Of a stretch of DNA of 64,000 nucleotides, positions 53,601-62,754 are shown piece by piece. The DNA comes from Syngnathus acus (taxonomy: Eukaryota > Chordata > Actinopteri > Syngnathiformes > Syngnathidae). The position numbers and the translations under genes were made by a program. The notes under the pieces were generated by a model. It saw only the letters and a list, made by a program, of their open reading frames with translations. It searched no databases and was not told the origin of the DNA. The stretch covers positions 2,357,001 to 2,421,000 of the forward strand of contig NC_051104.1 in the NCBI RefSeq assembly GCF_901709675.1, in the 5' to 3' direction. The stretch's first letter is position 1. Each line of letters starts with the position of its first letter.

Positions 53601-54712
53601 ATGTCAAGTATCAAGCACAACAAATCCCCCTCACCCCTCCTTCCTTCCTGACTGGACAAAAAGAGAAAAAGGTTTTGGATTTGTTTTGTCTCCCGGCAGA
53701 TCCGCTGAGCTAGAGCGTTTCCCGCCCTCCCGCCGTCGCCACGGCAAGTAAGCAAACGTCTCCTCACGGCAGGAGTGTCCCACTAACAATTGAATTGGCG
53801 GCTACAAGGTGAACGCGTGCCCTCACAATGCCGCCGCAACCGGCCGCCGCCATCCCGAGACGCTGACGTCTGCGGCATAGTGAGGAGCTTCATTATGACC
53901 TCTGCTGCTTGGCGTGGTCCCCACGCCCTCCCTATGAAAGATTAATGGCCATGCCCGCTGTGCTAACACCCCTGACAGATGAGAGGCTGCAAAAAAAAAA
54001 GAAAAACAAATTCTGCTGCATCCCAACAGTACAATGACTTATCTCCTGCTAAGGTGCTCATATTTTTATTATGTGGATCCATCCATAACCATCCCAAAAG
54101 ATGCAGCCAAGTCCTTGGAGACCATTGTCATCTTTTTGGCACCAGATGTTACCACCTCTGGATAGATGAGAATTGTGTCCATGTCATGTCAAGTGGTAAC
54201 GGAGCCATGTTGTGTCCGCAGCCTCGTCAGTCCCCACGCTGTTGCTGTGGCGACGCAGGCGTGCGCAAAAGGCGGCACGCAGGAAGGCCAGCGAGCTGGA
54301 ACTGCCCGATACCGTGTCGCAGAAGGTGCTGTACTACGCCCAGGTGGGCCAGCCGATTCGAGACCCGGTGGTCCCGCTACGCTCCCACCCCAGGAGGCGC
54401 GAGAGGCGGCTGGCTCGGGAAGAAGTCCGGGCCAGCATCCGCATGTCCCTGCGAGAGTCTCGCCTAGTGGGGCCCGAGGACGATGTCTTCAGGCAGTTCA
54501 TCCTGGACCGGGTGGAGGAGGCGGACGGCGACCCGTACGCGCCGCCATTCGACTGCCTGACGGCCTACGCCTACGAGGGCTCGGGATCCTCGGCCGGCTC
54601 GCTCAGCTCGGTGGACTCGTGCGCGTCGGAGAGGCCGAGCCCGGTTCCCGGAGCTCCCTGGGCCAGACTGTCGCCCTGGTACGGCGGAGGCCAGGAGGAC
54701 ACCATCTTCTGA
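47439..54712 (+). CDS. cdh19: Cadherin-19, classical type II cadherin (11 coding exons)
   Basis: The coding exons are 47439-47651, 47711-48005, 48822-48941, 49356-49523, 50101-50291, 50424-50677, 51753-51889, 51948-52069, 52171-52288, 52750-53001 and 54222-54712. They join in frame to 786 codons. Exon sizes 295, 120, 168, 254, 137, 122, 118 and 252 are those I recall for vertebrate type II cadherin genes. The product is a calcium-dependent, homophilic adhesion protein of the plasma membrane. It has a signal peptide (about 1-27), a short propeptide ending in RHKR (47-50), and mature GWIW with the type II docking tryptophans W52 and W54. Five EC repeats follow (DINDN at 146-150, 255-259 and 476-480; VDEPP at 373-377). 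The membrane span is about 611-633 and the tail 634-786. Closer to CDH19 than to CDH7/CDH20 (HHFYF, LALSMG, EEADGDP contexts), and dsel is its neighbour. The tail lacks the p120 core. Confidence 0.9.
47711..48005 (+). CDS. cdh19: cdh19 coding exon 2: most of EC1
   Basis: 295 bp, codons 72-169 plus one base. It carries LDRE (111-114) and the EC1-EC2 calcium linker DINDNAPQF (146-154). It is preceded by an intron of only 59 bp and followed by the donor GGTACG. Confidence 0.95.
48822..48941 (+). CDS. cdh19: cdh19 coding exon 3: EC2, first half
   Basis: 120 bp, codons 170-209. It includes the DADDP calcium-binding context and [15 protein letters not shown], a hallmark of type II cadherin EC2. 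Acceptor CCGCCAG, donor GGTTAG. Confidence 0.95.
49356..49523 (+). CDS. cdh19: cdh19 coding exon 4: EC2, second half
   Basis: 168 bp, codons 210-265. It contains MDREAKEQY and the EC2-EC3 linker DINDNGPIF (255-263). Donor CGTGAGT. Confidence 0.95.
50101..50291 (+). CDS. cdh19: cdh19 coding exon 5: EC3, first part
   Basis: 191 bp, codons 266-329, against the usual 188 bp, so one codon longer. It contains [12 protein letters not shown] and TQEGVI. Acceptor TTTCAG, donor GGTGAGG. Confidence 0.93.
50424..50677 (+). CDS. cdh19: cdh19 coding exon 6: EC3 end and EC4 start
   Basis: 254 bp, codons 330-413 plus two bases. It contains LDYE and the VDEPPVF linker (373-379) into EC4. Acceptor GTTGCAG, donor AGGTACG. 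Confidence 0.94.
50699..50830 (+). mobile_element. Partial hAT-type MITE in cdh19 intron 6
   Basis: It begins CAGGGGGTCTCAAACTCCAG followed by TCCTCGGGGGCCGC, the same terminus as the nested element at 62471-62670. It runs through GTTAAACACACCTGA and CTCCTGCAGAACGTGAGG. The opposite terminus is not present nearby, so this copy appears truncated. It lies 21 bp after the exon 6 splice donor. Confidence 0.65.
51753..51889 (+). CDS. cdh19: cdh19 coding exon 7: EC4, middle
   Basis: 137 bp, codons 414-459. It contains KPLDRE and an N-glycosylation sequon in HNLT. Acceptor ACCAG, donor TGTAAGT. Confidence 0.92.
51948..52069 (+). CDS. cdh19: cdh19 coding exon 8: EC4 end
   Basis: 122 bp, codons 460-500, carrying the DINDNAPQL linker (476-484) into EC5. 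The preceding intron is only 58 bp and contains a perfect TGCTAAC branch-point word at about 51922-51928. Confidence 0.93.
52171..52288 (+). CDS. cdh19: cdh19 coding exon 9: EC5, first part
   Basis: 118 bp, codons 501-539. It contains [10 protein letters not shown] and HHFYF, close to the corresponding human CDH19 segment. Acceptor GTCTCAG, donor GGTGTG. Confidence 0.93.
52750..53001 (+). CDS. cdh19: cdh19 coding exon 10: EC5 end and most of the membrane span
   Basis: 252 bp, codons 540-623. It contains [15 protein letters not shown], the conserved EC5 cysteines (VCGCG...RC) and the first two thirds of the transmembrane helix. Acceptor CTCCAG after a C-rich tract, donor GGTGAGC. Confidence 0.94.
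53330..53515. repeat. Decayed tandem repeat (TTTTTTACCCAATC) in cdh19 intron 10
   Basis: About five units of 30-36 bp, each a T-run followed by ACCCAATC or a variant and then a C/A-rich tail with TTCAC or CATTC (units from about 53333, 53365, 53403, 53431 and 53463). Confidence 0.6.
54222..54712 (+). CDS. cdh19: cdh19 last coding exon: cytoplasmic tail
   Basis: 491 bp, codons 624-786 and the stop TGA. It completes the membrane helix (ends about W633), then encodes a very basic segment ([12 protein letters not shown]). The next region, 647-690, should carry the acidic p120-catenin core but instead reads [14 protein letters not shown] and an Arg-rich run. The catenin-binding region [10 protein letters not shown]...SLSSVDS (725-756) is conserved, but the acidic YDYL stretch after it is missing. 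The frame is open and ends 3' of a recognisable [13 protein letters not shown] remnant. Confidence 0.9.
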
Positions 54713-55290
54713 GGACTACACGACCAGGTAGGACCAAAACAAAACAAGTGCCAGTTGTCGTTGCTGTAAAACTGTTGACTTTTGTCACGCTGTGCTTCTT
54801 CTTCAGGCTCGCTGCTGTCACGCTTGGTGGAGGGCTCACTCTGTTCTTCATTTCGGAGGTTTTGGACTTATTGATGCTCAGTGGGATCCCCCCGCCCAAG
54901 CTTTCCTCATTCATGCTGCGTGCTTTTTTTTTTCCAGACTTTTGTGCAGCACACTGCTGTCACACCGTCTTTTTGTGTTTGTCACCTTTCTAACTTTTGC
55001 ACTCAGTGTTCCTTTTCTCTGCTTTATTTTCAGACTTTTCCGTGGCAGCTTTACCCAAAAAGTATTTCCATTAATTGATGTAGAATGTAACATTTGATTG
55101 TGCCGTTGGTTTATGCTTTAATCAGTGTCGTATTATTATGTATTATTCTCCCCCGTGTGAAAGCACACTATAACTGACCCGTAAATTTCCATTCCATGAT
55201 GCAATCTACAATGGAATATTTGATATACGGAAGGTGTGAACGCTTATCGTAATGTATTTTTATAAATAAAGATCACAATTCCGGAATGCG
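54713..55290 (+). other. cdh19 3'UTR
   Basis: Non-coding sequence from the stop codon to just past the candidate poly(A) signal at 55265-55270. A CAGGTAGGA / CTTCTTCAGG pair at 54725-54807 could be a small 3'UTR intron, but this is uncertain. Confidence 0.6.
55265..55270 (+). terminator. Candidate poly(A) signal of cdh19
   Basis: AATAAA about 550 bp after the stop codon, within TTTTTATAAATAAAGATC. A T/G-containing region follows about 30 bp later (CTGTCATGCTTG). Confidence 0.6.
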
Positions 55291-56924
55291 CCAGGCTGCA
55301 TTCTGTCATGCTTGCCAGTGAGGCAGCCAATCAGCGGCACAAATTTGAAATGTATAAAGACATACACACCAAAAAAAAAACAAGCGTGATGCGTGTTAGC
55401 AATAGCAACAGCTAATTGCGTCCCCGCCCCCTTCTGGCTGTTTAATTGGGCTGAAGGTCAGACGCCAGCGAGTTCTTCCTGACCAAGTAAAATGCCAAGA
55501 AAGACGTCGATCTTTTTCCTTTTGGCTCGCTAAGTGCTCGACTCAGCTGATCCGGTCCGCCCGCGCTGCCCGCGGCGCTGTGTGTTTTTTTTTTTTTCCC
55601 CCTGCTTGGTCTTTTAGATTCAACGATTCCTCAAAGTGCTCCCCTGAAGACGCAGGGGTTCACCTCAAGAGGGGCCTTTCAAGGCGACAGCGGCCGCAGA
55701 CGTGCACAAAGGTGATCGATTTGGGCCGTGACGCTTCTCTTCAAGTCCTCCTTCAATCACGCCGCCACGTAAAAAAAGTCATTGGGCTCCCGTTGTCCTT
55801 GGAAAGCCTCGGCCCGTGCCAATACTGCATCTAATTTCAACTCGCGGGCCCTTTTCTTTGTGTAATTATCTCCATTACGCCGGCTTTCATCTCGGCGTCG
55901 AGATCCGGGAGATTCATTTTCAGCTGGAAAACTCCCCTTTTAAGCTCAACATCACCTACGCTTGCCTTGGACCGTTTTGACATTTGACAGCAATAGAAAA
56001 ACTCTCAATGTTATTTTATTCTTTCTACGCTGACTCATAATAGAAGTATTTGAAAATGTCCGTCTTGTGTATAGCCGCTGCAAAAGTTGTCAGGAGTCCA
56101 ATTTGGTTGATAGCTACTAAAAAATTGATCAGCGTGTGTCAAATCAAGGAAAACGATGAGGAGTGAAATTACGGATATCTTCCAAATCGTGTCGGCAAAC
56201 AAAACCAAGCCGGCGGCGCTTAACTACACTGACGATTGTGTGGCTAAAATAGTGATTCCGAAATCACTGGTACCAAAGGGCATCCAAGTGACGTACTCGA
56301 GGCAGCCTCTCCAAATATCCACTCGCTCGCTCTCTACCCTCGCCCACTAGCTTCTACCTTGGCGGTCACACGTTGGTTTGCTGGGTATCGTAAAGTTTGT
56401 CGACAAGTTTGATGAGAAAAACAAGAAGCGATTAGGACGCTGTGAGATGACCCTCGGACGCCATGTCGACTTGAGTGGGAGTGGACGGCGAGCTTCTATC
56501 GCGTATCGATTCTTTAAGTCCTACTAGTGAGCCGCGATCGCATGACCAGAGGCGGCACGTCGAGCGCAGCCCGCGTATCGCAATCTTCATCAAGTTCAAT
56601 TCGGCTTGGTGGCTAAGTTGGATGCTTGGCTAAGCAGTGCATGTCTTCGGCTTCCATAATGTGCCGTTTCCACTCGGTGGCAGAGGCCTCGGGACCGGCG
56701 TGAAAAGTGTCATTGATAAAAAGAGGACATGGCGCTGAAGGATTGACGCTGGCGCCGGACATCGCTCAAAAAGCTCATTGAAAAGCTCCGGCGGGCCCAC
56801 GCGTTCCCTGCTTGGTTGGCGCTCACTCTTTCTTCTCTGCGTCATCCTTCAAAAAAAAAAAGTGAGTTACGCCTTCCTCTTTTGAACCCAGAAATGACTT
56901 TCAGTACTTCTTATTTTCTTTTGT

Positions 56925-56962
56925 GCACGCACACACACACACCTACACACGCACACACACAC
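56925..56962. repeat. Interrupted (CA)n microsatellite
   Basis: CA tract with CG and CT interruptions, about 38 bp. Confidence 0.9.
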
Positions 56963-57389
56963 TTGTGGATGATAAGTGAAGTCTCCTTACTCTAATCTGC
57001 AGCATGGCAAAAAAAAAAAAACTTTTTTTTTTGTTCCTTCTGTGTCCACAGCGGGTGACACGGGCTGAATTTAGTCGACTTTGACACGGCGGAGAGCGAT
57101 GGCCGCCGCGCACGGCTAATTAGCTGTCATTGGTAATTGATTCAAGTCCGAATGGAAGTAATACATGGAAATTGAATTTGATTTCGACAGGCTTGGAGCT
57201 TTGCTGCCTTGTCAAATCCGGTTACATGGCGTAGAGAGCGGCTGTAAACACGGCAGCAAGATGGCTTCATTCAATCAAATTGAGTTCATCAGGGAAAAAA
57301 GGCCTGAGAGAGACATAAGTGCTTAAGTACTTTCCAAAATGAGAAGCACTGGCAAGGAGGAGCCCACCCCTACCCCTCTTTAAATTTGC

Positions 57390-57560
57390 TTTCTAGTGCT
57401 GAACAAAAATTGATTTTTAATGTTTTTCGCTGGTTTGATTTGGTAGTCAGTTCAAAATGGTCGACTTCCTGTTTAATTTCAGACAGGGCTTCTTCAGACG
57501 TTTTGGTGTTTGCTCTTATGACAGACACGTTCCATCTGATTTTGTTTTGCACCTCTGCAT
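57390..57560. repeat. Third copy of the AAATGG-type dispersed repeat
   Basis: It contains TTCAAAATGGTCGACTTCCT, then CAGACAGGGCTTCTTCAGAC and GACAGACACGTTCCATC. This is the same motif order as the copies at 1130-1690 and 6650-6765, and it is the least decayed of the three. Phrases of this kind are widespread in teleost genomes. Confidence 0.5.
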
Positions 57561-60500
57561 GGGTGGGGGGTGGGGGATGGGGTCACCCCCACAGCTAAAT
57601 ACCCCACACCACCGTGCACCGCCAAGTATTGAGCCCGCCGCGCCTGCTACGCTGTGATGCGTGTCGACGTTGTCGATGCAGCGGCAGCGGCCGAGTAGCA
57701 CATCATTAATAACCGCGAGACCTTTGAAGATCCCGCATAAATGTCTAATTAGGTTTGCTAACCTTTAGGAAACACCCGCGTCGGAATGCTAAGCAGGGCC
57801 GGGGGACGTGTTGTGCCGCGCGCCGTGCCGTGTTGACACTGAGCAGCTTTGTTGAAAAGAAAGAAATGGCACTCGTTTAAAAGCAGCCCTTGGGAGATAA
57901 CTTCTATTGTTGTTGCTGAGGCTGAGCTGGAGCGCAGCGGGAAAGGAGGCGACTTGGCATCAGAAATGCGGTGAAGCAGCATGCGGCTCATTTTACACAC
58001 TTATGATTGTCACTGTCAACAAGTGGATGAAAAAGGTGAATGAGCTCGTATCTTGAGAAAGTGCAGTTGGCTGGCTCGCCTGCTCGGAATGCAGAGGCGC
58101 CGCCGTGTTAGCGTTGCATCAGATGACGCGAGCGTCGCCGTCCCGCGTGCGTTTCCTCTGCCGCAGCCAAGCTGTCGGCCTCCATTAACGACCCCGCCGA
58201 TGTTTGTGACAACCCGCGCGCGCGTGCGTACGTGCGCATCTCATAAATACGCCGCAGCGCATCTGTCGACGACGCTCATCTCGGGACGTCGTACGTTTTT
58301 ATTGCTTTGGCGAGGTGAAGCCTTCCTTCTGTGCACAAAAGTCTGTCTGATGCCAGGCAACATTTGAGCTGACGCTTCGTTTTTTATTTTTGTTCCCCTT
58401 CCGTGAGGTCACATTTAGAACTTTTACAACCCCACAAAGACATAACCAAAAACATTTGCATTTCTACATTTGGATGCCGTCGTGAATCATTAGCGTGACA
58501 AAACAGGACGCGTCCCGCTTGTCAGCATCTGCCGCCGCCGTCTTTATGAAAGATTGCGCGCTTGCCGCAATTTCCTTTTGCCGCGACGCACGCGACAATA
58601 CTTTCATCTTCATCACAATGAAATCGTACGCAGCCAGTAAATGCAATTCTACCCGTTTATCAGGCCCCGACGTCTCAGTGAAGCAGCATGCGGTTTGTTA
58701 TCCGAGCTGCTTCTCGTCAACAATTGTGTTTGTTGCCACAAGGCGGCGGAGGAAAGAAAAAAGTCAAGTGCGAGAAAAAAATAGGAAATTGTCCAGGAGA
58801 AAATGAGACTGCATTTCCTTCCCTTGAAATCATCTCATTAACGTACTGTAATTTGCAAAGGTAAATTCGCCGTCATTGCGGCTGTCGGGCACATGGTGCC
58901 ATTTAGCAGCGTTAAATGCGGCCGCCGCGCCCGTTCGCAATCTGCCAGATGTTGCCTGGCTGCTTGGTTGGGCGAGCGAGGACGCGGTGGATGACGGACG
59001 GGCGGCCAGGCAGCCGGGACGGCTCCCGACCATCAAAATATTTGCTTGGCCTAGAAAATCAATGTTTGTTTGTTTGTTTTTTAATGACAAGAAAATTGGG
59101 GGGGAGGGGCGTAATTGGACAGTCACGTGTTAAATGTTCTCTCGAAGGTACTTTTCCACCAGATTATAAATTAATTATCTTGAAATGTTTTTCCTCCCTT
59201 TACACTTTTAGCACATTTGGCGTAGGCTCAGATTGTTTCTCCCGCTCGTGGCATGTGCAGCATATGGCCATTGTGATGGAAGGTAAAAGGAAACGACAGG
59301 CCATTTGAAAAAGCTCTTGTGGCGGCGGCATGAATAATGCAGCGGGCGAGCGGTTTCAAAGTTGAACGTCTCACCGGGATAGGAGAAAGCCGGCCGGAGA
59401 TGCGGCGAGATTACGCCGACGTCCGTTCGACACCTGTTCAAACTCAATTAAATGCGAGCCAGGTAATTTGCTCTTCTACTGTTTTTACTTCTTTAAGCTA
59501 AATCCAGGAGCGCGCTCGCAGTGGAATGATTAGGTGGCGGAATGTAAAAATATGCAAAAGAGATGAGAGGATGCGTGCGTGTTGTGGCTAATAAGCTCAA
59601 AGAAATAACGTAGCGCCAAACGCCGATGCGGCGCCGTGTCGTAAAAGGCCCCCATCAGCCGCTGATGGATTTGCACCGGCGCGTTAAACCTGGCTGATGG
59701 ATTTAATAAGCCCTTTGATAGATGATTTACTCGGTGCTCGCATTGCAATGCCACTCGACAATCCTGACACAATTCAAGCCACTCCAAAAAGTCAACAATT
59801 GCATTTTCTTTTACTAAGGTTTGAAAAATTCAAATGCTGCACTGGGGAAAAAAAATTAATCTATATATCGGTTTGGATGTGACTATTATGAAACAGCAAA
59901 CCAAAGTAAAATTTAATAAGAAAAAAAACTAAAGATCGATTGATAGTTTTTAAGATAGTTTGGGGATTACAAAAATATACTTTAAAACCATTTTGAGCTC
60001 GAGTGACAAAATTCAAAATGAAAGAAAAACTTTTTGGGAAAAGTTGTTGATTTGGTCATTTAAAAAAAACAAGAAATATTTCGTAATTTGACGAAAGGCA
60101 TTTTCTAAAGGCAGCCAAACGCAAGCTTTTGTATTGAAGCGAATCTCTAGAGCGAGAGTCCCGGCGGTAAGAATGCACCCACCCGCCCGCCCATGCGCAC
60201 GGCCTCTTGTGGCATGTAAGCGTTTAGCATGTCGACATGCTGAACACGCGTCGAGCGCGCCATCAATCCCGACTCACTTAATGAGGATGAAAAGTCGTCG
60301 TGGTACAAAGCCTCGCTAATTAGGCCGCCACCATTGATTACGTCTCTTTAGCGCCACTGCGTCATCGCCTGTTTTGCTTTTGCAAAAGTCTCCGCCGGAC
60401 ATCTTGCTGCTTTCACTTCCAATTCATTGCGCTGATGTGTAGAGGCAAAAAAGTGTCCCAATATTTATGGAGCTGGCACGGCTGTGATAAATATTCAATG

Positions 60501-61079
60501 AAGAGCGTAGACACGCACGGCGTGTGGCTGCAAATCTATCCAGGGTGTTTTCTTTGGGGGGGGGGGGGGGCATCGCGTTGCTGCCGGCTGTCTGGAAGAG
60601 AAAATAAAAGCGTGGCCTGATGCTGCCATACTTGTTTTTTATCTGCCGTCCGGACCGCTAGCCTTTGTCCACACAGCGAGCCGTCCCCCTTTTTTTTTCT
60701 TTTCTTTCTCCGAAGCCCAAAGAAAAGAAAGACTTTGCTTTGGAGTTGTGCTTGTTTGCTGCAGGCTGAGCACACAAATGAATATTCAACTTATCTTGAC
60801 TGGGCTAACACTGCGGCGTGTGTGTATGTTTGCGCGTCGGAATGAACTTTTCCAACTTTGCTAGTATTGTAGCAGGGCTGACTCCTTTGAATTCATGACG
60901 CGAAGTTGCGCCTGGAATTGATTGGAATGCGATTGGTGAATTGTGAACATATAGAAGAGGGTGTGCAGACATTTGCAACCATTGTCTCGCTTGCATTCTT
61001 TTTCAAATGCTAAATTTTTTTTTCTCATCACAAAGCCGAAACGTTTGAACAGGGGGGTGTCGACTTTCTATATCAGTTA

Positions 61080-61301
61080 GTGTTGGCTCGTGAGTGAACG
61101 ATTCCTTCAAAAGAACGAATCTTTTCAGTGAACAGGAGTGAACGATCGTTTTTTTTTTTCCAGTTCATATGACTTCAACCAGTAGGTGTCGGTAATGCGC
61201 ATTGAAGCTGGTGCCACCTCGACGTAAAACAGGACGAAGAAGAAAATGACGCAACTTCCCGTTCACAAACGAGTCGTGAATTGCATTTCCCGTTCACCAA
61301 C
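61080..61301 (+). repeat. Left terminal inverted repeat
   Basis: 222 bp. It contains AGGTGTCGGTAATGCGCATT and GTTCACAAACGAGTCGTGAA, both found inverted in the right arm with a few differences and small gaps. Confidence 0.85.
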
Positions 61302-61312
61302 TTAACGGATCT

Positions 61313-61402
61313 GTGAGTGAGTGAGTGAGTGAGTGAGTGAGTGAGTGAGTGAGTGAGTGAGTGAGTGAGTGAGTGAGTGAGTGAGTGAGTGAGTGAGTGA
61401 GT
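61313..61402. repeat. (GTGA)n tetranucleotide microsatellite, about 22 units
   Basis: Uninterrupted 90-bp tract inside the foldback-like element. The repeat unit resembles the GTGAGTGA word at the element's own ends, so it may have expanded from there. Confidence 0.97.
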
Positions 61403-61837
61403 AATTTGCATTTCCAGTTCATCGCGAGATCGGATCAGTGACGGAACGAATCCTGACTTTCCCGTTCGCGAACGAGTCAATGGGTGAACTGCCTTCCTTC
61501 CCGTGCATCAACGTCAGTGAACGTGTTGCGTCTCCCTCCTGTCGTGAACTATGTAAGCCAGAATGTAGATTTACGATTTGCCAAGGGAAGAAAGAACCAC
61601 TCACTGAAACACCACTTATTTTATGCACGTTTTCTCCAAGCTAACGGCTAACTTTATTGCATGAAGGGATGCGCCGTTATGCAACAACGGGAAAATTATG
61701 CTTTTCTTTGGGTAATCTTGATTTTATAACACTTATAGTAGTTTTTAAATAACGTGTATGCATATATACGCCTAAATATTGTTATCCAATATATCTACTG
61801 CAATTTCACATTAAATTGCTGGTTTGAAATGTACTTT

Positions 61838-61859
61838 TATTATTATTATTATTATTATT
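61838..61859. repeat. (ATT)n microsatellite
   Basis: About seven ATT units inside the AT-rich part of the element. Confidence 0.9.
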
Positions 61860-62202
61860 GTTTTAATAAATATTTATGTTAAAACTTGTCTGGTGTTTTA
61901 TTCCTTGTTTTTATATTCGCCAATTAAAACATAAAAATCAGACATTTGGTTAATTGCTTTATATGACAATATGTATGTGTTTTACGTTGTTATATGAGTT
62001 GGTGTCCCCCAAAATAACAAATTTCGGCATAACGGATTTTTTTTTTCAACCTTTTAATCAAACACAAACACATTCGGTATAATTACATCATCAACTACAA
62101 TCCAACAAATACAAAATTAAAACATCAATGTCGGCATAACGTGTGTCGGTTGGCATAACAGCAACGCTGTCTGTCACTCACTCGTGAATCTTCGCGAACG
62201 AA

Positions 62203-62470
62203 CCTGAAAATGGCGGTGTACCTAATAGAGTGTCCGTGTGACGTCACAGATCAAACAGCCAATCAGAAAGTGGGGGTGAGGGTGGGTGTGGCACTTTTCA
62301 CTTTCAGTTAAGCTTTGACCAAGATTTTTCCCTAATGAAGTGGCCTGCGATTAGGTACACCTGAAAATGGCGGTGTACCTAATGGGGTGTCCGAGTGACG
62401 TCACAGATCAAACAGCCAATCAGAAAGTGGGGGTGAGGGCGGGTGTGGCACTTTTAACTTTCAGTTAAAC
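62203..62470 (-). repeat. 156-bp unit array, reverse orientation (about 1.7 copies)
   Basis: CCTGAAAATGGCGGTGTACC begins copies at 62203 and 62360, a period of 157. The second copy is cut by the MITE insertion at 62471. Each copy has TGACGTCA (62239-62246, 62396-62403) and AGCCAATCAG. These copies are the reverse complement of the array at 62755-63526. Confidence 0.92.
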
Positions 62471-62670
62471 CAGGGATGTTGAACTCCAGTCCTCGGGGGG
62501 CCGCGTTCCAATATGTTTTCCAAGTTACCCTCGTTAAACACACCTGAGTGAAAAGATCAGTTCATTTTCACGTTCTGCAGGAGCCTAACTTTAGACACAG
62601 GTGCACTTAATGAGGGAATCTTGGAAAACATGTTGGAATGCGGCCCGAGGACTGGAGTTTGACACCTGTG
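62471..62670. mobile_element. Nested hAT-type MITE, about 200 bp
   Basis: The left end CAGGGATGTTGAACTCCAGT and the right end ACTGGAGTTTGACACCTGTG are inverted repeats extending inward about 75 bp (CCTCGG...GTTTTCCAAG). It interrupts the reverse-oriented 156-bp copy, so it inserted later. No clear 8-bp target duplication is seen. The same family occurs at 50699-50830. Confidence 0.75.
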
Positions 62671-62677
62671 ACCTTTC

Positions 62678-62724
<47 letters not shown>
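62678..62724. repeat. (TTTA)n microsatellite
   Basis: About 11 TTTA units adjoining the right end of the nested MITE. Confidence 0.95.
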
Positions 62725-62727
<3 letters not shown>

Positions 62728-62754
62728 CTCGTGAAGTGTACTTATTAAAGTGTC

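Larger units (their letters stand above)
55300..61077. other. Non-coding interval downstream of cdh19
   Basis: No coding exon was recognised. It contains a CA microsatellite (56925-56962), a copy of the AAATGG-type repeat (57390-57560), a GC/GT alternating tract at about 58209-58238, a PBX/HOX-like palindromic cluster (59652-59704) and a G-run at about 60557-60571. Confidence 0.45.

Noticed and set aside
61175-61480. Minus-strand frame with repeated LTHS
   Set aside because: It is the translation of the (GTGA)n microsatellite and not a gene.
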